Positions 1-9,635 of a DNA stretch of 64,000 nt are shown here, one piece after another. Source of the DNA: Bromus sterilis (taxonomy: Eukaryota > Streptophyta > Magnoliopsida > Poales > Poaceae); assembly GCA_950022295.1 (NCBI GenBank), contig OX465597.1, positions 182,650,516-182,714,515 on the forward strand, written 5' to 3'. The stretch's first letter is position 1. Each line of letters begins with the position of its first letter. Under the pieces are notes generated by a model. That model made no database searches and was not told the DNA's origin. It saw only the letters and a program-made list of their open reading frames with translations. Both the position numbers and the translations under genes were made by a program.

Positions 1-3000
1 AGGAAATTCATTTGAGAGGATATAAAATGACTTATCCCTTTTTTAATAAAATTGGAATATATTTAGAATATTACTTTAAAGTTTTAAAATTTATTATGAG
101 TATTATAAATAAATCTAATATTATTTTAGGGATTTTATAATGCTAAGAGAGTTTTTATTTCATTAAAATGATTTATTAAATATTTTAAAAGAGTTGAAAA
201 AATATTCCAATGGGATATTTTTATTTTACCAAATTATTTATTGGTGTGACAATTTTAAAATTTATATTTTATTATTTAGAAATGGTTAGTCAATGCTTTT
301 GACCAAATAAAAATATTTTTAATAATTTATTGGATTTTATTTGATTTATGAAAAGTATTTTATATTTAAATAAAGTATTTAGAAAATGTTTTTCTTTTTA
401 TTTTCCTTTTTGGAAAATGTATTCATTAAATAAATTTCTTTGTATTATTTGATGAATTTAGGATTTCATTTCATATTTTTCTGATGAGTATTTATTTTTC
501 CAAAATTGTTTGAAATTTCGGTTTTAAATAAAAGAGAAAAACTATGCCCAGCCGGCCCAAAAGTGTTTTTCCCGCCCACGAGCGCAATTAGAGCCCGAGT
601 CGGTTCGATGGTTATTTTTTTCCTTATTTGTCTGCCTATTTATAGAATTCCAATAATATTTTTTCCTTTTTTTTGGGAAAACCCTAGCCGCGGGACCCGC
701 CCGTCGCTGTCGCCGGTTTCTTCCGCCGCCGCGCCGCCGTCTTCGCCGGACGCCGCCGGAACCGCCCGCCAGCCACCTCGACGCCGCCGGCCATCTCTCC
801 GCCGCAGCGTGCACCGCGCGCCGTCCACCGGCCGCCGCGCCCCGGCCTCCCGCGTGCCGCGCCACCGCCGCCCGCCGCCACCACGTCCCGGCTGCCCGGC
901 CGCACCGCGACGCGCCTCCCACTCGCCGGAGGGCCACACGCCGTCTCAGTACGCCGCGCCCCGCCCTCTGCCTCGCCGCGCCGCCCCGCACCCTCGCCGG
1001 AGAAGCCCTCCCGGAGTTCGTCGGAGTCCAGATCTGGTCAACCGCCTCCAGGGACCCGGTCTCTTTTTCCAGAAAACTTTATTTTCGATCAATTCCTTTT
1101 CTGCAGAAAACCCCCCGGCACCGTACTCGCAATATCTCCTCCGTCGTAAGTCGGATTTCGGTGTTTCTTGTTCCTACACGCTTGTGTTCTTATGTACTTT
1201 AGCATAGAATCAAATTTTCAAACTTTTGCACACTTTTGAATTTGAATTTATTTCAAATTCAAATTCAAATTCCGGAAGTCGTATCTTTTAAACCGTTGAT
1301 CCAAATCGAGTGATACTTTTTGCGTTGGATCACTCGTTCCATGTACTTTATTTCTTTAGCATGTTTACACAAAAATTCCAAACTTTCTTGATCTGTTTAA
1401 ATTCAAATTCAATTCAAATTTGAACCTGCTATGACCTGTGTTGTAGTATTTCGTTTCACGTGGTTCTTTTTGTATATCGGATCATTTGAGACATGTTATT
1501 GGTAAGATTCATACACTTTTAATGTGGGCATGATATTCACCATCAATTCATAATGTGCATGATCACAATTCTTTACCGATAGTTCTTTATCTGTCGACTC
1601 TCTCGAATTCACGTTCCATCGATCACTTCGAGCACACCGACACCCTTGCACTTCAAAGCTTTTGTTTTTTTGCTAAAACCTTTGTGATTGTTTTGTTGAT
1701 CTTTTGTTTTGCCCTTGTGGTGTGATTGCTTATTCAAGTTCCTTCGTTTGCGATAGATTTACTCGGAGTGTGATGAGTAGAGTTGACTGGACCGCGAGAG
1801 CGAAGAACTTCATCGAATGTATAAGGAAGTCATACTTTGACCATTTCACAACCTATATTTTTACTTATGCATGTAGCAAATATCACCCTATGCATGTGTA
1901 GGAAGTTTTATATTATTATTGCTGCAAACCTGGTAGGGTAGCCATATGATTTTATCCTGTTTTCTTAGACAACCTAGCACGTGCTTTCTATATATTTGCT
2001 ATGCTTGTAGACGAGGATTGGTTTGAGATTACATTGAGTTGTGTGAGGATTTAATGACTTGACTAGTAAACTTAAATAGAATTCACCTCTGGACGGGCAG
2101 GGATAGCATCCTGGGGCTCGTGCCTTATCTAAGGCGGGACCAGGGTTAAATGCTTCCCGAATGGTATGGCTTTGGTGGTCGATAGTACGTCATGGTATCT
2201 ACCCTCTGAACGTAAGTGGGCGCCATCCAGGCTCAAAAAGATCAGACATACTTGGTGACTAGGAGCTTCCATGTACAGCCGCTGGCCATATGGGCTCTGG
2301 CTTAGTTGAGTACGATGTAGGAAGCCTCTCCCATGCAAAGCTAGCAGATGTAGATGTGATAGGTGGTACCGGCTTGCCGTTGGGTGTAGGTGACCTCTTC
2401 TGAAAGACTTCGTCTCAATCTTCGGGTTGAGTCCAGCGGGGAAAGTGTACTAATCTCTGCAGAGTAAAAACTAATCATGATTAGCCGTGTCCCCGGTTAT
2501 GGACATCCTAGAGCTACTAGACATTACTGTTACTGGAGGATCTTGACAGATTAATCACCATAATAAACTTGAGTGGGAAAGATTTAATAAAGGGTGTGGA
2601 TTGGAACTGGTGTGCCCAGTTCAATCTTAAGTAGTAAGTTAAACTAAAATTTGACTAGGTAGATTGGGAAAAATCAGATTTCTGCAAAACAAGACCATAA
2701 GCCTTTCCTTTGACTTATCCTTGCATGTAGATGTAGGTCTGTTATATCCTTTTTCGTGTGACTTGCCGTACAAATTAGATGTACTGACCCGTTGTCGGGC
2801 TGTAACCTTCGGTGTTGCAGGATTGTATACGACGAGTAAGTGATGCTATGTAGGTTTACGATGTCTATACTCAACTATGCTGGTGGAGTTGATGGATGCC
2901 ACGAAGCTCTCTATTATTTTCCGTTGTATTCTGTTTGTAAGCTAGCCTTGTGTTATGCAGGTATGCTTTATTGTAATACTGGATCTTCGATGTAATATTT

Positions 3001-3115
3001 ATGACATGTGGTTTATTCTTGATATTACATCTTGTACTGTGTGTGCTAGCTATTGATCCAGGGACTAGCACAGAATGCACAGAGACTTGGGTTCTTAGTG
3101 AATCGAGTCGTTACA
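1..3115 (+). mobile_element. S0: giant LTR of a Ty3/gypsy-type element, left end outside window
   Basis: An LTR body in plus orientation with its 3' end at TTACA (3115). It has the layout of the other giant LTRs in this window: AT-rich upstream part, a TATA-like box at 636-645, a GC-rich leader (about 680-1030), then a long region with two small palindromes (2455-2464 and 2485-2496). The sequence after 3115 has no primer binding site, so this is a solo LTR or the 3' LTR of an element whose body lies to the left. GC-rich open frames around 506-1207 are composition artefacts of the leader: proline/arginine-rich, no domain. Family unknown. The start and target duplication cannot be seen. Confidence 0.7.
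636..645 (+). promoter_or_regulatory. TATA-like box of LTR S0
   Basis: CTATTTATAG lies about 40 bases upstream of an AAAACCCTAGCCG segment that opens the GC-rich leader. The TATA boxes of LTR A, LTR B and S2 sit in the same arrangement. Inferred from sequence only. Confidence 0.5.
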
Positions 3116-3192
3116 TGTGTATTATCCATGCAGCGCCCGACCATCCATCTCCCTAGCCTACAGTGTCTTTAATTCTGCTAGTTACTAGTTGT

Positions 3193-3780
3193 TTACTTTT
3201 CCTGTTTACTATTACTGTTGCTATCACCACCACTATTATCACAGTTGCTATTAATATCTTGTTGCAAGTAAGTGTATCTCAGGTGTGGTGGAATTGACAA
3301 CTCCACTGTTAAAGCTTGTGGATATTCTTTGGCTCCCCTTGAGTCGAATCTATAAATTGGGTAATTCTTACCCGCGAAGACTATCTCGATCCCCTGCAGT
3401 TGTGGGTTATCAGTTATCTTATACTTGTGGAACCGAGGCGTTCTGAGATCTTCCGGGAAGCTCCATGGCGTCGCGGGGACGGTTGGCGCATGCACGCGCT
3501 GAGTATGCACGAGAGAGCCCGCCAGGTGTAGGCTGTCTCCTGTCAGCGGTGCCTGCTTGTCCTCTAGAGCATTGAATGTGATGTGCTCCTTGTCGGGCGG
3601 TGGGAGCCACCTGGATGGCTCCATCCTTCCGGAACTGGTCTGAGACACTCCTCCTTGTGCTTAGAGCTCTGTTCCCGGCAGCTCCTTGCCGTAATCTTCC
3701 ATGATTGCCCATGAGCTGTCCGAGAAGCGTAGTCGGAACCAAGGGAAATGGGGTACCACAGTATCCGGGTACCTACACTC
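3193..3780 (-). pseudogene. Unrecognised coding stretch fused downstream of truncated RT in G1
   Basis: One frame stays protein-like for about 190 codons, with a TAA near 3664 and an earlier stop near the RT junction. The longest open part (3193-3648) contains PWSFPEDLRTPRFHKYKITD, then a DSRGAKEYP segment, a short hydrophobic-polar stretch, and an Asn/Ser-rich tail ending in KQEK. It has no RNase H, integrase or chromodomain motif, although such domains should follow RT in this element type. It starts right after the RT motif SFLGLASY. I do not recognise the family. It could be an extra 3' ORF of the element, a captured host fragment, or part of another retroelement joined by deletion. Amino-acid-like composition and few stops argue that it was once translated. 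Confidence 0.45.
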
Positions 3781-4338
3781 CTACAATAACTGGCGAGGCC
3801 GAGAAAACTCCTTAACTTCTTCACATTCCTGGGAGGACACCATTTCTCAATGGTGCAAACTCGCTCTAGGTCAACTTCTATGCCCTCAGAAGAAATGACA
3901 TGTCCAAGGATATTGACTTTGTTAAGCCAAAACTCACACTTGGAGAATTTTGCATAGTATCGGTGCTCTCTCAACTTTTGAAGCACCAAGCGAAGATGCT
4001 CCTAATGCTCTGCCTCTGACTTCGAATACAAAAGAATATCGTCGAGGTAGAGGATGACGAAGAGACAAGCCATTCATGAACAGATAGTTCATGGCTCTCA
4101 TGAAAGTTGGAGGAGCGATTGAGAAACCAAATGTCATGACCGTGAATTCATACAGTCCATAACGTGCGCTGCAAGTGGTCTTGAGAGTAACTTCCTCTCG
4201 AACTCGAATTTAGTGATAGCCCATCCACAAGTCAGGCTTGTAAAACACCTTAGCCCCATGAAGCTGTTCAAACAAGTCATTGATGCGGGGTAAAGGGTAC
4301 TCGTTCTTGATGGTCTTTTTATTAATGCCGCAATAGTC
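3780..4338 (-). pseudogene. G1 reverse transcriptase remnant
   Basis: Read on the minus strand, the RT palm is recognisable over several frames. A GYH-stop-IRVR segment has TAA at 4210-4212 where the family has Gln. A TFGFSIAPPTFMRAMN stretch follows, then FVILYLDDILLYSK with the catalytic YLDD-type motif in another frame, then KCEFWLNKVNILGHVIS and the connection motif RSFLGLASY. At least two frameshifts and two stops separate these. RT copies element RNA into DNA in cytoplasmic particles. Sequence similarity ends abruptly after SFLGLASY near 3780, so thumb/connection, RNase H and integrase are missing. Non-functional. Confidence 0.8.
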
Positions 4339-4990
4339 CTAGACCAACTGACTAGACCCATCTTTCTTCTTCACAAACAAAGCTGGGGCACCGCAAGGGG
4401 AAGTGCTCGCACGGATGAAACCGTCTTTCTTCAACTGTGTCAATTGCTTCTTCAGCTCGATCAACTCCTCTGAACACATTTTGTACGGATGCCAAGAAAT
4501 CGGTTGTGTACTCGGCTCTAAATCGATAACGAACTCAATAGCTCGAACTGGAGGAATACCTGGTAACTCCTCAGGGAAGACGTCTGGAAACTCGCACACA
4601 ATCCTGACTTCCTCAAGCAAAGGTGCGACTCCTACGTTCAGCGCATTGAGATACGCCAACCTGGTGCCAGTTGAATACATCACTTCTGTGCCGGGCTCAT
4701 GTGTCAACTTGACGGATCTGGTCGGATAATCAATGTTTGCCTTGTGCTTCACAAGCCAATCCATGCCCAAAATAACATCGATGTCAGAACGGGGCAAGAA
4801 AACTAGGTATGCTGAAAAGGTAACACCCTGAATACGGATCTCCACATCTAGAACAATCCCTGAGGAATCTATCCTGGAGCATGGGGAGGAAATCGATAGT
4901 GGTTTGGGAAACTTCTCTCTCGGAAGATCAAGTGACCGAGCAAAAGCAACGGATATGAACTGAACACGGTCACAGGAACTGAACTAAAAA
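4339..4990 (-). pseudogene. G1 protease and RT N-terminus remnant
   Basis: The open part (4339-4845) holds the C-terminal half of a retropepsin (SDIDVILGMDWLVKHKANID, the conserved ILGMDWL motif). It runs straight into the RT N-terminal region (CEFPDVFPEELPGIPP, then FVIDLEP and ELKKQLTQLKKDGFIR, and CGAPALFVKKKDGS). Upstream, codons resembling the segment after the active site are visible, but I see no Asp-Ser/Thr-Gly triad where the catalytic aspartate should be. Around 4950-4990 a short deletion with a frame change seems to have removed it. The protease would cut the Gag-Pol polyprotein; this copy cannot. Confidence 0.75.
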
Positions 4991-5018
4991 ACAACCTACC
5001 AAACACAATCTCTGACGA

Positions 5019-5985
5019 CTGCTACACATCTGCGATCATCACGTTGTTGACTCGAGCTGCATGTGGCTGGGCCCTCACCATCGCATTGCTTGGAGAGGAG
5101 TGAGGTGGGGGCGGTGGAAGCTGACCATAGCGGTGATCGATGCACTTGGTGGAGTAGTTCCCCGGCAACCCACACTTGTAGCAGATGACACCAGGCTTGG
5201 GATGGGGCCTGGGTGGCCTCGCGTGTGGTGGTGTAGAGCGAGGTACCTGCTGCGCTGGGATGAAAGGCGGCCAAAAGTACCAAAAAGTGCCCCCCTCGGC
5301 TGGAACTGCTGTCTCTGTGGTGGTGCGTCTGGGGCCCATGCCTTCTGCTTCTTGTGGACCATTGCTGCTGAACTGTACTCCCTCTGGCACTTTATCTCGG
5401 CATCCAGATCTGCTTTAGCTGACTCTTGGCGGATAGCTGCATTGAAAAACTCTAAAAACGTCACAAGATTGCACTAGGTGAGCGTGTACTTGATATCTAT
5501 GCCGAGGCCCTTGCGGAATCTGGCAATCCGCTTGGCCTCTGTCGAGACCTCCTCCGGAGCATACCTGGCTAGCCTCACAAAGTTGAGGTTGTACTCCTGA
5601 ACTGCTCCTGCCTCTGAGCGAAAAACTTCTCATGCTTCCTGTCCATCAATCCACTGGGGATATGCACTGCTCTGAAGTCTCTGACAAAGTCACCTTTGTT
5701 GTCCTTGTAGATGGAGTACCCACTGGCTGCTGCTCTGTGTATTTGGAATGTTGTTTATCTCTGCCAACCAGTCATCTGCCTCAAGGGGGTCCCTGGCCTC
5801 CGAGAACCTGGGGGGAAATACTGAGGAACTGTTGAAGTGTCGTGAACTGTGGGCAATCATTCCTCTGCGCGATCTGTGTCTAGAGCAACGGCATGATCGC
5901 AGCGGTGCTCTGCGCCACTGCGGCCACAGACTCCCCAAGAAGTCGGCTCTTCGGCGGCGGCAGTTGGATTCCTCTCATCATCCTA
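5019..5985 (-). pseudogene. G1 gag remnant with zinc knuckle
   Basis: Gag is the structural polyprotein that packages element RNA. From its start near 5985 (MMRGIQLPPPKSR) the frame passes AVAQSTAAIMPLL and a stop near 5880. It continues in another frame with PPRFSEARDPLEADDWLAEI, a conserved gag motif. The middle (5415-5640) is shifted again. The C-terminal part has FLEFFNAAIRQESAKADLDA and a nucleocapsid-like zinc knuckle CYKCGLPGNYSTKC (about 5160-5200), in which the expected His of CX2CX4HX4C is Asn. The frame ends at a stop near 5022. Frameshifts, stops and the missing zinc ligand make it non-functional. Confidence 0.75.
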
Positions 5986-6255
5986 TAGACAGGGACATAT
6001 ATGAGAAAATGCTGCCGACTAATGATAAACCAAAAGATAAGATAAAATTGACAACAAGACTTCCTCACGAGGTATGAGAAAGCCGAAAGCAGAATATCCA
6101 ACAAAGTTAACCCAAAAAGTTCGAAAGCTAGGTTCTACTGGAATCCCCAAACCAGAGATGATCCGAATACAAGATAATAATTTGCTAGCAAGCACACAAA
6201 CAATAATATACGAGTGGTTGGAGACATGAACGTTGACACATCTTCCCTGAGCGGT
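5986..6255 (-). other. G1 5' leader, proximal piece
   Basis: Non-coding minus-strand leader between the gag start and the E1 insertion point. It contains no ORF with a recognisable domain. The last five bases before E1 (GCGGT, 6251-6255) are the likely target duplication of E1. Confidence 0.5.
6251..6255. repeat. Target-site duplication of E1, left copy
   Basis: GCGGT immediately precedes the TG of the E1 5' LTR. GCGGC follows the CA of the 3' LTR at 13396-13400. Four of five bases agree, as expected for an old insertion. Confidence 0.6.
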
Positions 6256-7929
6256 TGATACGTCCCAAGCGTATCTATAATTTCTTCCTGCTCCATGCAT
6301 GTTTTGTGTGATATTTCAATGCTTTTGCTACACTTTCATACACTTTTGATCATATTTGGACTAACCTATTAACTCAGTGCACCCTAGTGCTAGTTCCTAT
6401 TTTCTGCTGTCTTTTTATTTCACGTTTCCCCCGTGTTAAAAATGCTCCAAAAATTCTGGAAATCCAATAAAAAATCAGCGTACTGGAACCTTCTAGAGTC
6501 TCGGAGGGGGGGCGGAGGGGACCCACCAGGGCCCTAGGCGCCCTCCTGGCGCTCCATAGGGTGGGGCCGTGCCAGGGGGCCGCCTGGACCCCTGGTGCCC
6601 CCCCTGGCTGCCCCCCTTCGCCCATATATTTGTCTCGCCCCGAAACCCCCAAAAAAAATCCTTTTTCGCGATCTCGCCTCTGTTCCGCCATCGTCTCGCT
6701 TCCAAGATCGGGAGCACTAGAAGACCTCTTCTCGGCACGCTGCCGGAGGGAGGATTGACCTCCGGGAGTTTCTCAACCACCATGGTCACTTCCCAGATGA
6801 TCCATGAGTAGTCCACCTTGGACCATGGGTCCATGATTAGTAGCTATGTGATGTTCTCCTCCCCTCTTTGTTCTTCATGGATCAGACCTTGTGAGCTTCC
6901 CTACATGATCAAGGCACATACGTAATTTTTCTGCTGTTGCTATGCTGAGTTTGCTAGGATCTGATGGATTATGAGATTATGTTCAGATTGTGATGAGTAA
7001 TATATTTGGTTCTCTTTTATATTTTTGTTCTTGAGTAATTCTTGCATGTTCTCCGTTGTTGTTTATTGCTTTGGCCAAGTAGTAGGTAGTGACTCCAAGA
7101 GGGAGCGTTATGCTTGATTGTGGGTTCATGCCCCCTGATGACTAGCTTGAGTGACAGAAACATGAGTCTAGGGGATGTGTTCTTGCCACAAGCGGGAAAA
7201 CAATGGTTGTTGTAACCGCGGTTGCAAGGATTGTTTACTTTACGCAAAGTTTTTTAATGCAGTTGTCTGTTGCTTTGGGTTTACACTTTGGGTGGGGCTC
7301 GCAACTTAATACTAGCGAGATGTTCTGGATAGATATCTCAAGGTGGATGATTAGTAGTAGATGCAGATGGATTTTAGTCTACTTATCTTGGCGTACCGCC
7401 CATGCTTTTGGACCTATTCCTTTCTTTTGTAGCATAGTTAGCATTCGTTTGCGCCCGTAATCCTGGAAATTTCCTAGCTGTGATTTGTTTACCTCACATA
7501 GCAGTTTTATCGTATTTTGGGCGAGAAACATCACTAGTGAACAACATGGGACCCCGGTCCATATTTCCACCACTGTTTACACCCTCAATTTACTTCTTTC
7601 TTTTACTTTCTAGTTGCAATTATCACTATCTATTATATGTTGCGTTGATCCTTTGTAAACAGCAAGGCCGGAGAGATTGACAACCTCTCTGTACTCGTTA
7701 GGAGCAAAGTTATTTGTTGTGTGTGTAGGTCCAGGTGAAGTAAACAATCTTAGATTGTGAACGGTGCCATTGTTCACTTCACCACCTACTTGTCGACCTT
7801 GGAGTCCTACTGGTCGATCTCAACCTTGGTATCTTTGCCAAGGGAAATCTTGCTGCTATGCTACATCTCAACCTTCCACTTGGGGTAACCAACGAGGGGC
7901 GAGAAGTTATCACTTCCTCGCTAGCATCA
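6256..7929 (+). repeat. E1 5' LTR
   Basis: 1674 bases, TGATACGTCCC...AGCATCA. It aligns along its whole length with 11723-13395 and with the E2-family LTRs at 40768-42427 and 42934-44589. A TATA-like CCATATATTTG lies at 6622-6632, upstream of a segment (about 6640-6790) that is well conserved among the copies. Open frames inside the LTR (for example 7203-7460) recur in every copy in both orientations and have no domain, so I do not call genes. Confidence 0.9.
6622..6632 (+). promoter_or_regulatory. TATA-like box of E1 5' LTR
   Basis: CCATATATTTG follows CCCCCCTTCGCC. The equivalent positions in the other copies read CTTATATTTG (3' LTR, about 12087-12096), CCTATTTATT (41133-41142) and CCATTTATTA (43283-43292). 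Location relative to the transcript start is inferred. Confidence 0.45.
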
Positions 7930-7938
7930 AGCAATTTC

Positions 7939-7956
7939 TGGCGCCGTTGCTGGGGA
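7939..7956 (+). other. E1 primer binding site (tRNA-Asp type)
   Basis: TGGCGCCGTTGCTGGGGA, nine bases after the LTR. It is complementary to the plant tRNA-Asp 3' end (UCCCCGGCAACGGCGCCA) with one mismatch. It primes minus-strand DNA synthesis. E2 has the same site with one further change at 44600-44617. Confidence 0.85.
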
Positions 7957-8096
7957 CTCCAATCTTCAAGATAGGGGAGTTGCACGCTATCGTTTACCTT
8001 TGCTTTTTAGTCTTGTTAGTTTACCTTTCAGTTCTTGCTTTAGTGTCCTTTATCAAATACCAATTTTTTTTATTTACCTTGCTAGTAGTTGTTGTT

Positions 8097-8426
8097 ATGT
8101 CTGGTCCTTTTGCCTTTGTTGAGACAGAGGTGCTCACCTTTAAACAAAGAGGTGGTGAAAGTTTAACAGATTCTTGCTATAGAATTAATGATTCTTTGAA
8201 AAGATCCACCAAGAAGCAATCCACTACTATCCTTCTTAGAAAATTGTATGTTGGAATTTCTCCTCAGAAAAGGTTCATTCTAGATACTGCTATCAATGGG
8301 AATTTCCTAGAAGCCCCAATTTGGGAGTCTCTTAGTATTATTGAAAATCTTGTTGGAAATCTCCCTGTTGCTAGCATTCAACAAGATATCACTCTAGTTC
8401 ACATTATGAAAAAACTTGAAAAATAG
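8097..8426 (+). CDS. E1 gag-like ORF, short
   Basis: ATG at 8097 opens a 109-codon frame (MSGPFAFVETEVLTFKQRGG...) ending KKLEK-stop. The part from FKQRGGESLTD through LLRKLYVGISPQKRFILDTA and the hydrophobic spacing after it parallel the second half of the E2 gag (FKQLDNEHVAQALERM... NFYADLDFSSRNLLDSAAGG). It is therefore probably a diverged C-terminal half of a retrotransposon gag capsid domain; the N-terminal half is absent. The open frame extends upstream to 7764 but runs through the LTR end and primer site, so the ATG at 8097 is the better start. Function in particle assembly is inferred. Confidence 0.6.
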   Translation: MSGPFAFVETEVLTFKQRGGESLTDSCYRINDSLKRSTKKQSTTILLRKLYVGISPQKRFILDTAINGNFLEAPIWESLSIIENLVGNLPVASIQQDITLVHIMKKLEK

Positions 8427-8458
8427 GGTTAGAAATACCAAGCATAAATAAGATAAAT

Positions 8459-8917
8459 GAGTTGGATTGCAAGATTCAAGGTAATTTGAATAGACTTGAT
8501 AGATCCATGCATAAAATTATCAAAACTCTGGAGACCATCAAATCCCGTGATTTGGATCCTTCTAGGATAGATAAGATTGAGGAAATCATTTACACTCTAG
8601 GAACTACTTTCTCCTCAATAACACCCAAAAAGGTAGAAACTCCGGCAAGGAGGGAACCTAAGTTCACCTATGTCCCTAAGGTTCCTCGACCCAAACATAA
8701 CCCACTAATTGCTAAAGGAGTTGAAACTGTGAAAACTTTAGAAGAAATACGTCGCTTAGAAAAATTTATAAATGAAACTCCAATTGGTTTTCCGCCTTTT
8801 GCTTGTATAACTAGAAGTATCTTCATTATACCTTTATTTGAAAGACCTCTTAAAACTAGTTGTACAATTGAAGAGCTTTTTGATGATCTTGATGACAGTT
8901 CAATTGATACAACTTGA
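8459..8917 (+). CDS. E1 second ORF, gag C-terminal-like, unrecognised domain
   Basis: An open frame of about 150 codons, frameshifted relative to the first ORF and 32 bases after its stop. It begins without an ATG (ELDCKIQGNLNRLDRSMHKI) and looks like the continuation of a longer ancestral protein. Residues 5-60 are helical and Leu/Ile-rich with heptad-like spacing. A basic segment follows (ARREPKFTYVPKVPRPKHNP), then EEIRRLEKFINETPIGFPPF, and an acidic end DDLDDSSIDTT-stop. I know of no catalytic motif in it. It directly precedes the non-coding 3' half shared with E2, so it occupies the place of the E2 protease segment. Confidence 0.5.
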   Translation, partial: ELDCKIQGNLNRLDRSMHKIIKTLETIKSRDLDPSRIDKIEEIIYTLGTTFSSITPKKVETPARREPKFTYVPKVPRPKHNPLIAKGVETVKTLEEIRRLEKFINETPIGFPPFACITRSIFIIPLFERPLKTSCTIEELFDDLDDSSIDTT

Positions 8918-9556
8918 TTCCTCTTTTTTTCTTTTTGCCTAGCTTAAAGGCGTAAAAGAAAGCGCCTGTTGGGAGGCAACCCTAGATGTTCTTACTTCAA
9001 TTTTTGCCGGCCTTGATGATTTTTACTACTGTATCAACATCATTGTAACTTTGTTTTCAAGCTCTGTGCCAAGTTTAGCCTCCGACTGCAAGAAAGTTCA
9101 AAAGTTATGACATGTTGTCCAAAAAACAGATTCTGTCCTTGGACGGAAAAATTCGGCTGAAAACACCAGATCATCTTTTTGATATGATTTTGTTTGATAC
9201 CGTGCTCTATACAATTAGCTTTCGGGCGTATGTTATGAGTTTTTTTAATTGAGTTGAATAATTACCCCAAAAAAATTATTTACTACCTGCTGGTCCGTTT
9301 TTCACAGATTCTGACAGATTTTGCCTTTCCTCAATTTTGCAAGTCTCGCGCTAGCTTTTTATTTCCAATTTTTTTTTGGCAATATTTAGAAACAATACCC
9401 CTTCAATAAAATCTTTATTTCCAGTAGAGGCAAATTATTTTATTAAGGGGACTAACCTCTCTAATCATCTTATGATGAGTTATGTATGAAGGGAGTTTTC
9501 AAGTGTGCGAGGGAAGATGATGAAAGAAGATCCGGGAGCATCAAACGCTCAAGCTT

Positions 9557-9635
9557 GGGGATGCCCCCATGCATCCCCAATAAATATTCAAGGAGACTCA
9601 AGCGTCTAAGCTTGGGGATGCCCCCGTGCATCCCC
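9557..9635 (+). repeat. Twin 22-base hairpins in E1
   Basis: Two near-identical units 57 bases apart each contain GGGGATGC, a six-base loop (CCCCAT or CCCCGT), then GCATCCCC: 9557-9578 and 9614-9635. The 8-bp stems are perfect, the loops differ by one base, and each is preceded by AAGCTT. E2 has the same pair at 55485-55506 and 55542-55563. Confidence 0.8.

Noticed and set aside
506..1207. 233-codon open frame in S0
   Set aside because: Pro/Arg-rich translation of the GC-rich LTR leader with overlapping frames on both strands and no domain. The same situation recurs in S1, S2, LTR B and LTR D.
7764..8096. Upstream extension of the E1 gag-like ORF
   Set aside because: It runs through the LTR end, primer binding site and leader; translation starting there would be incompatible with the element structure. 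ATG 8097 preferred.
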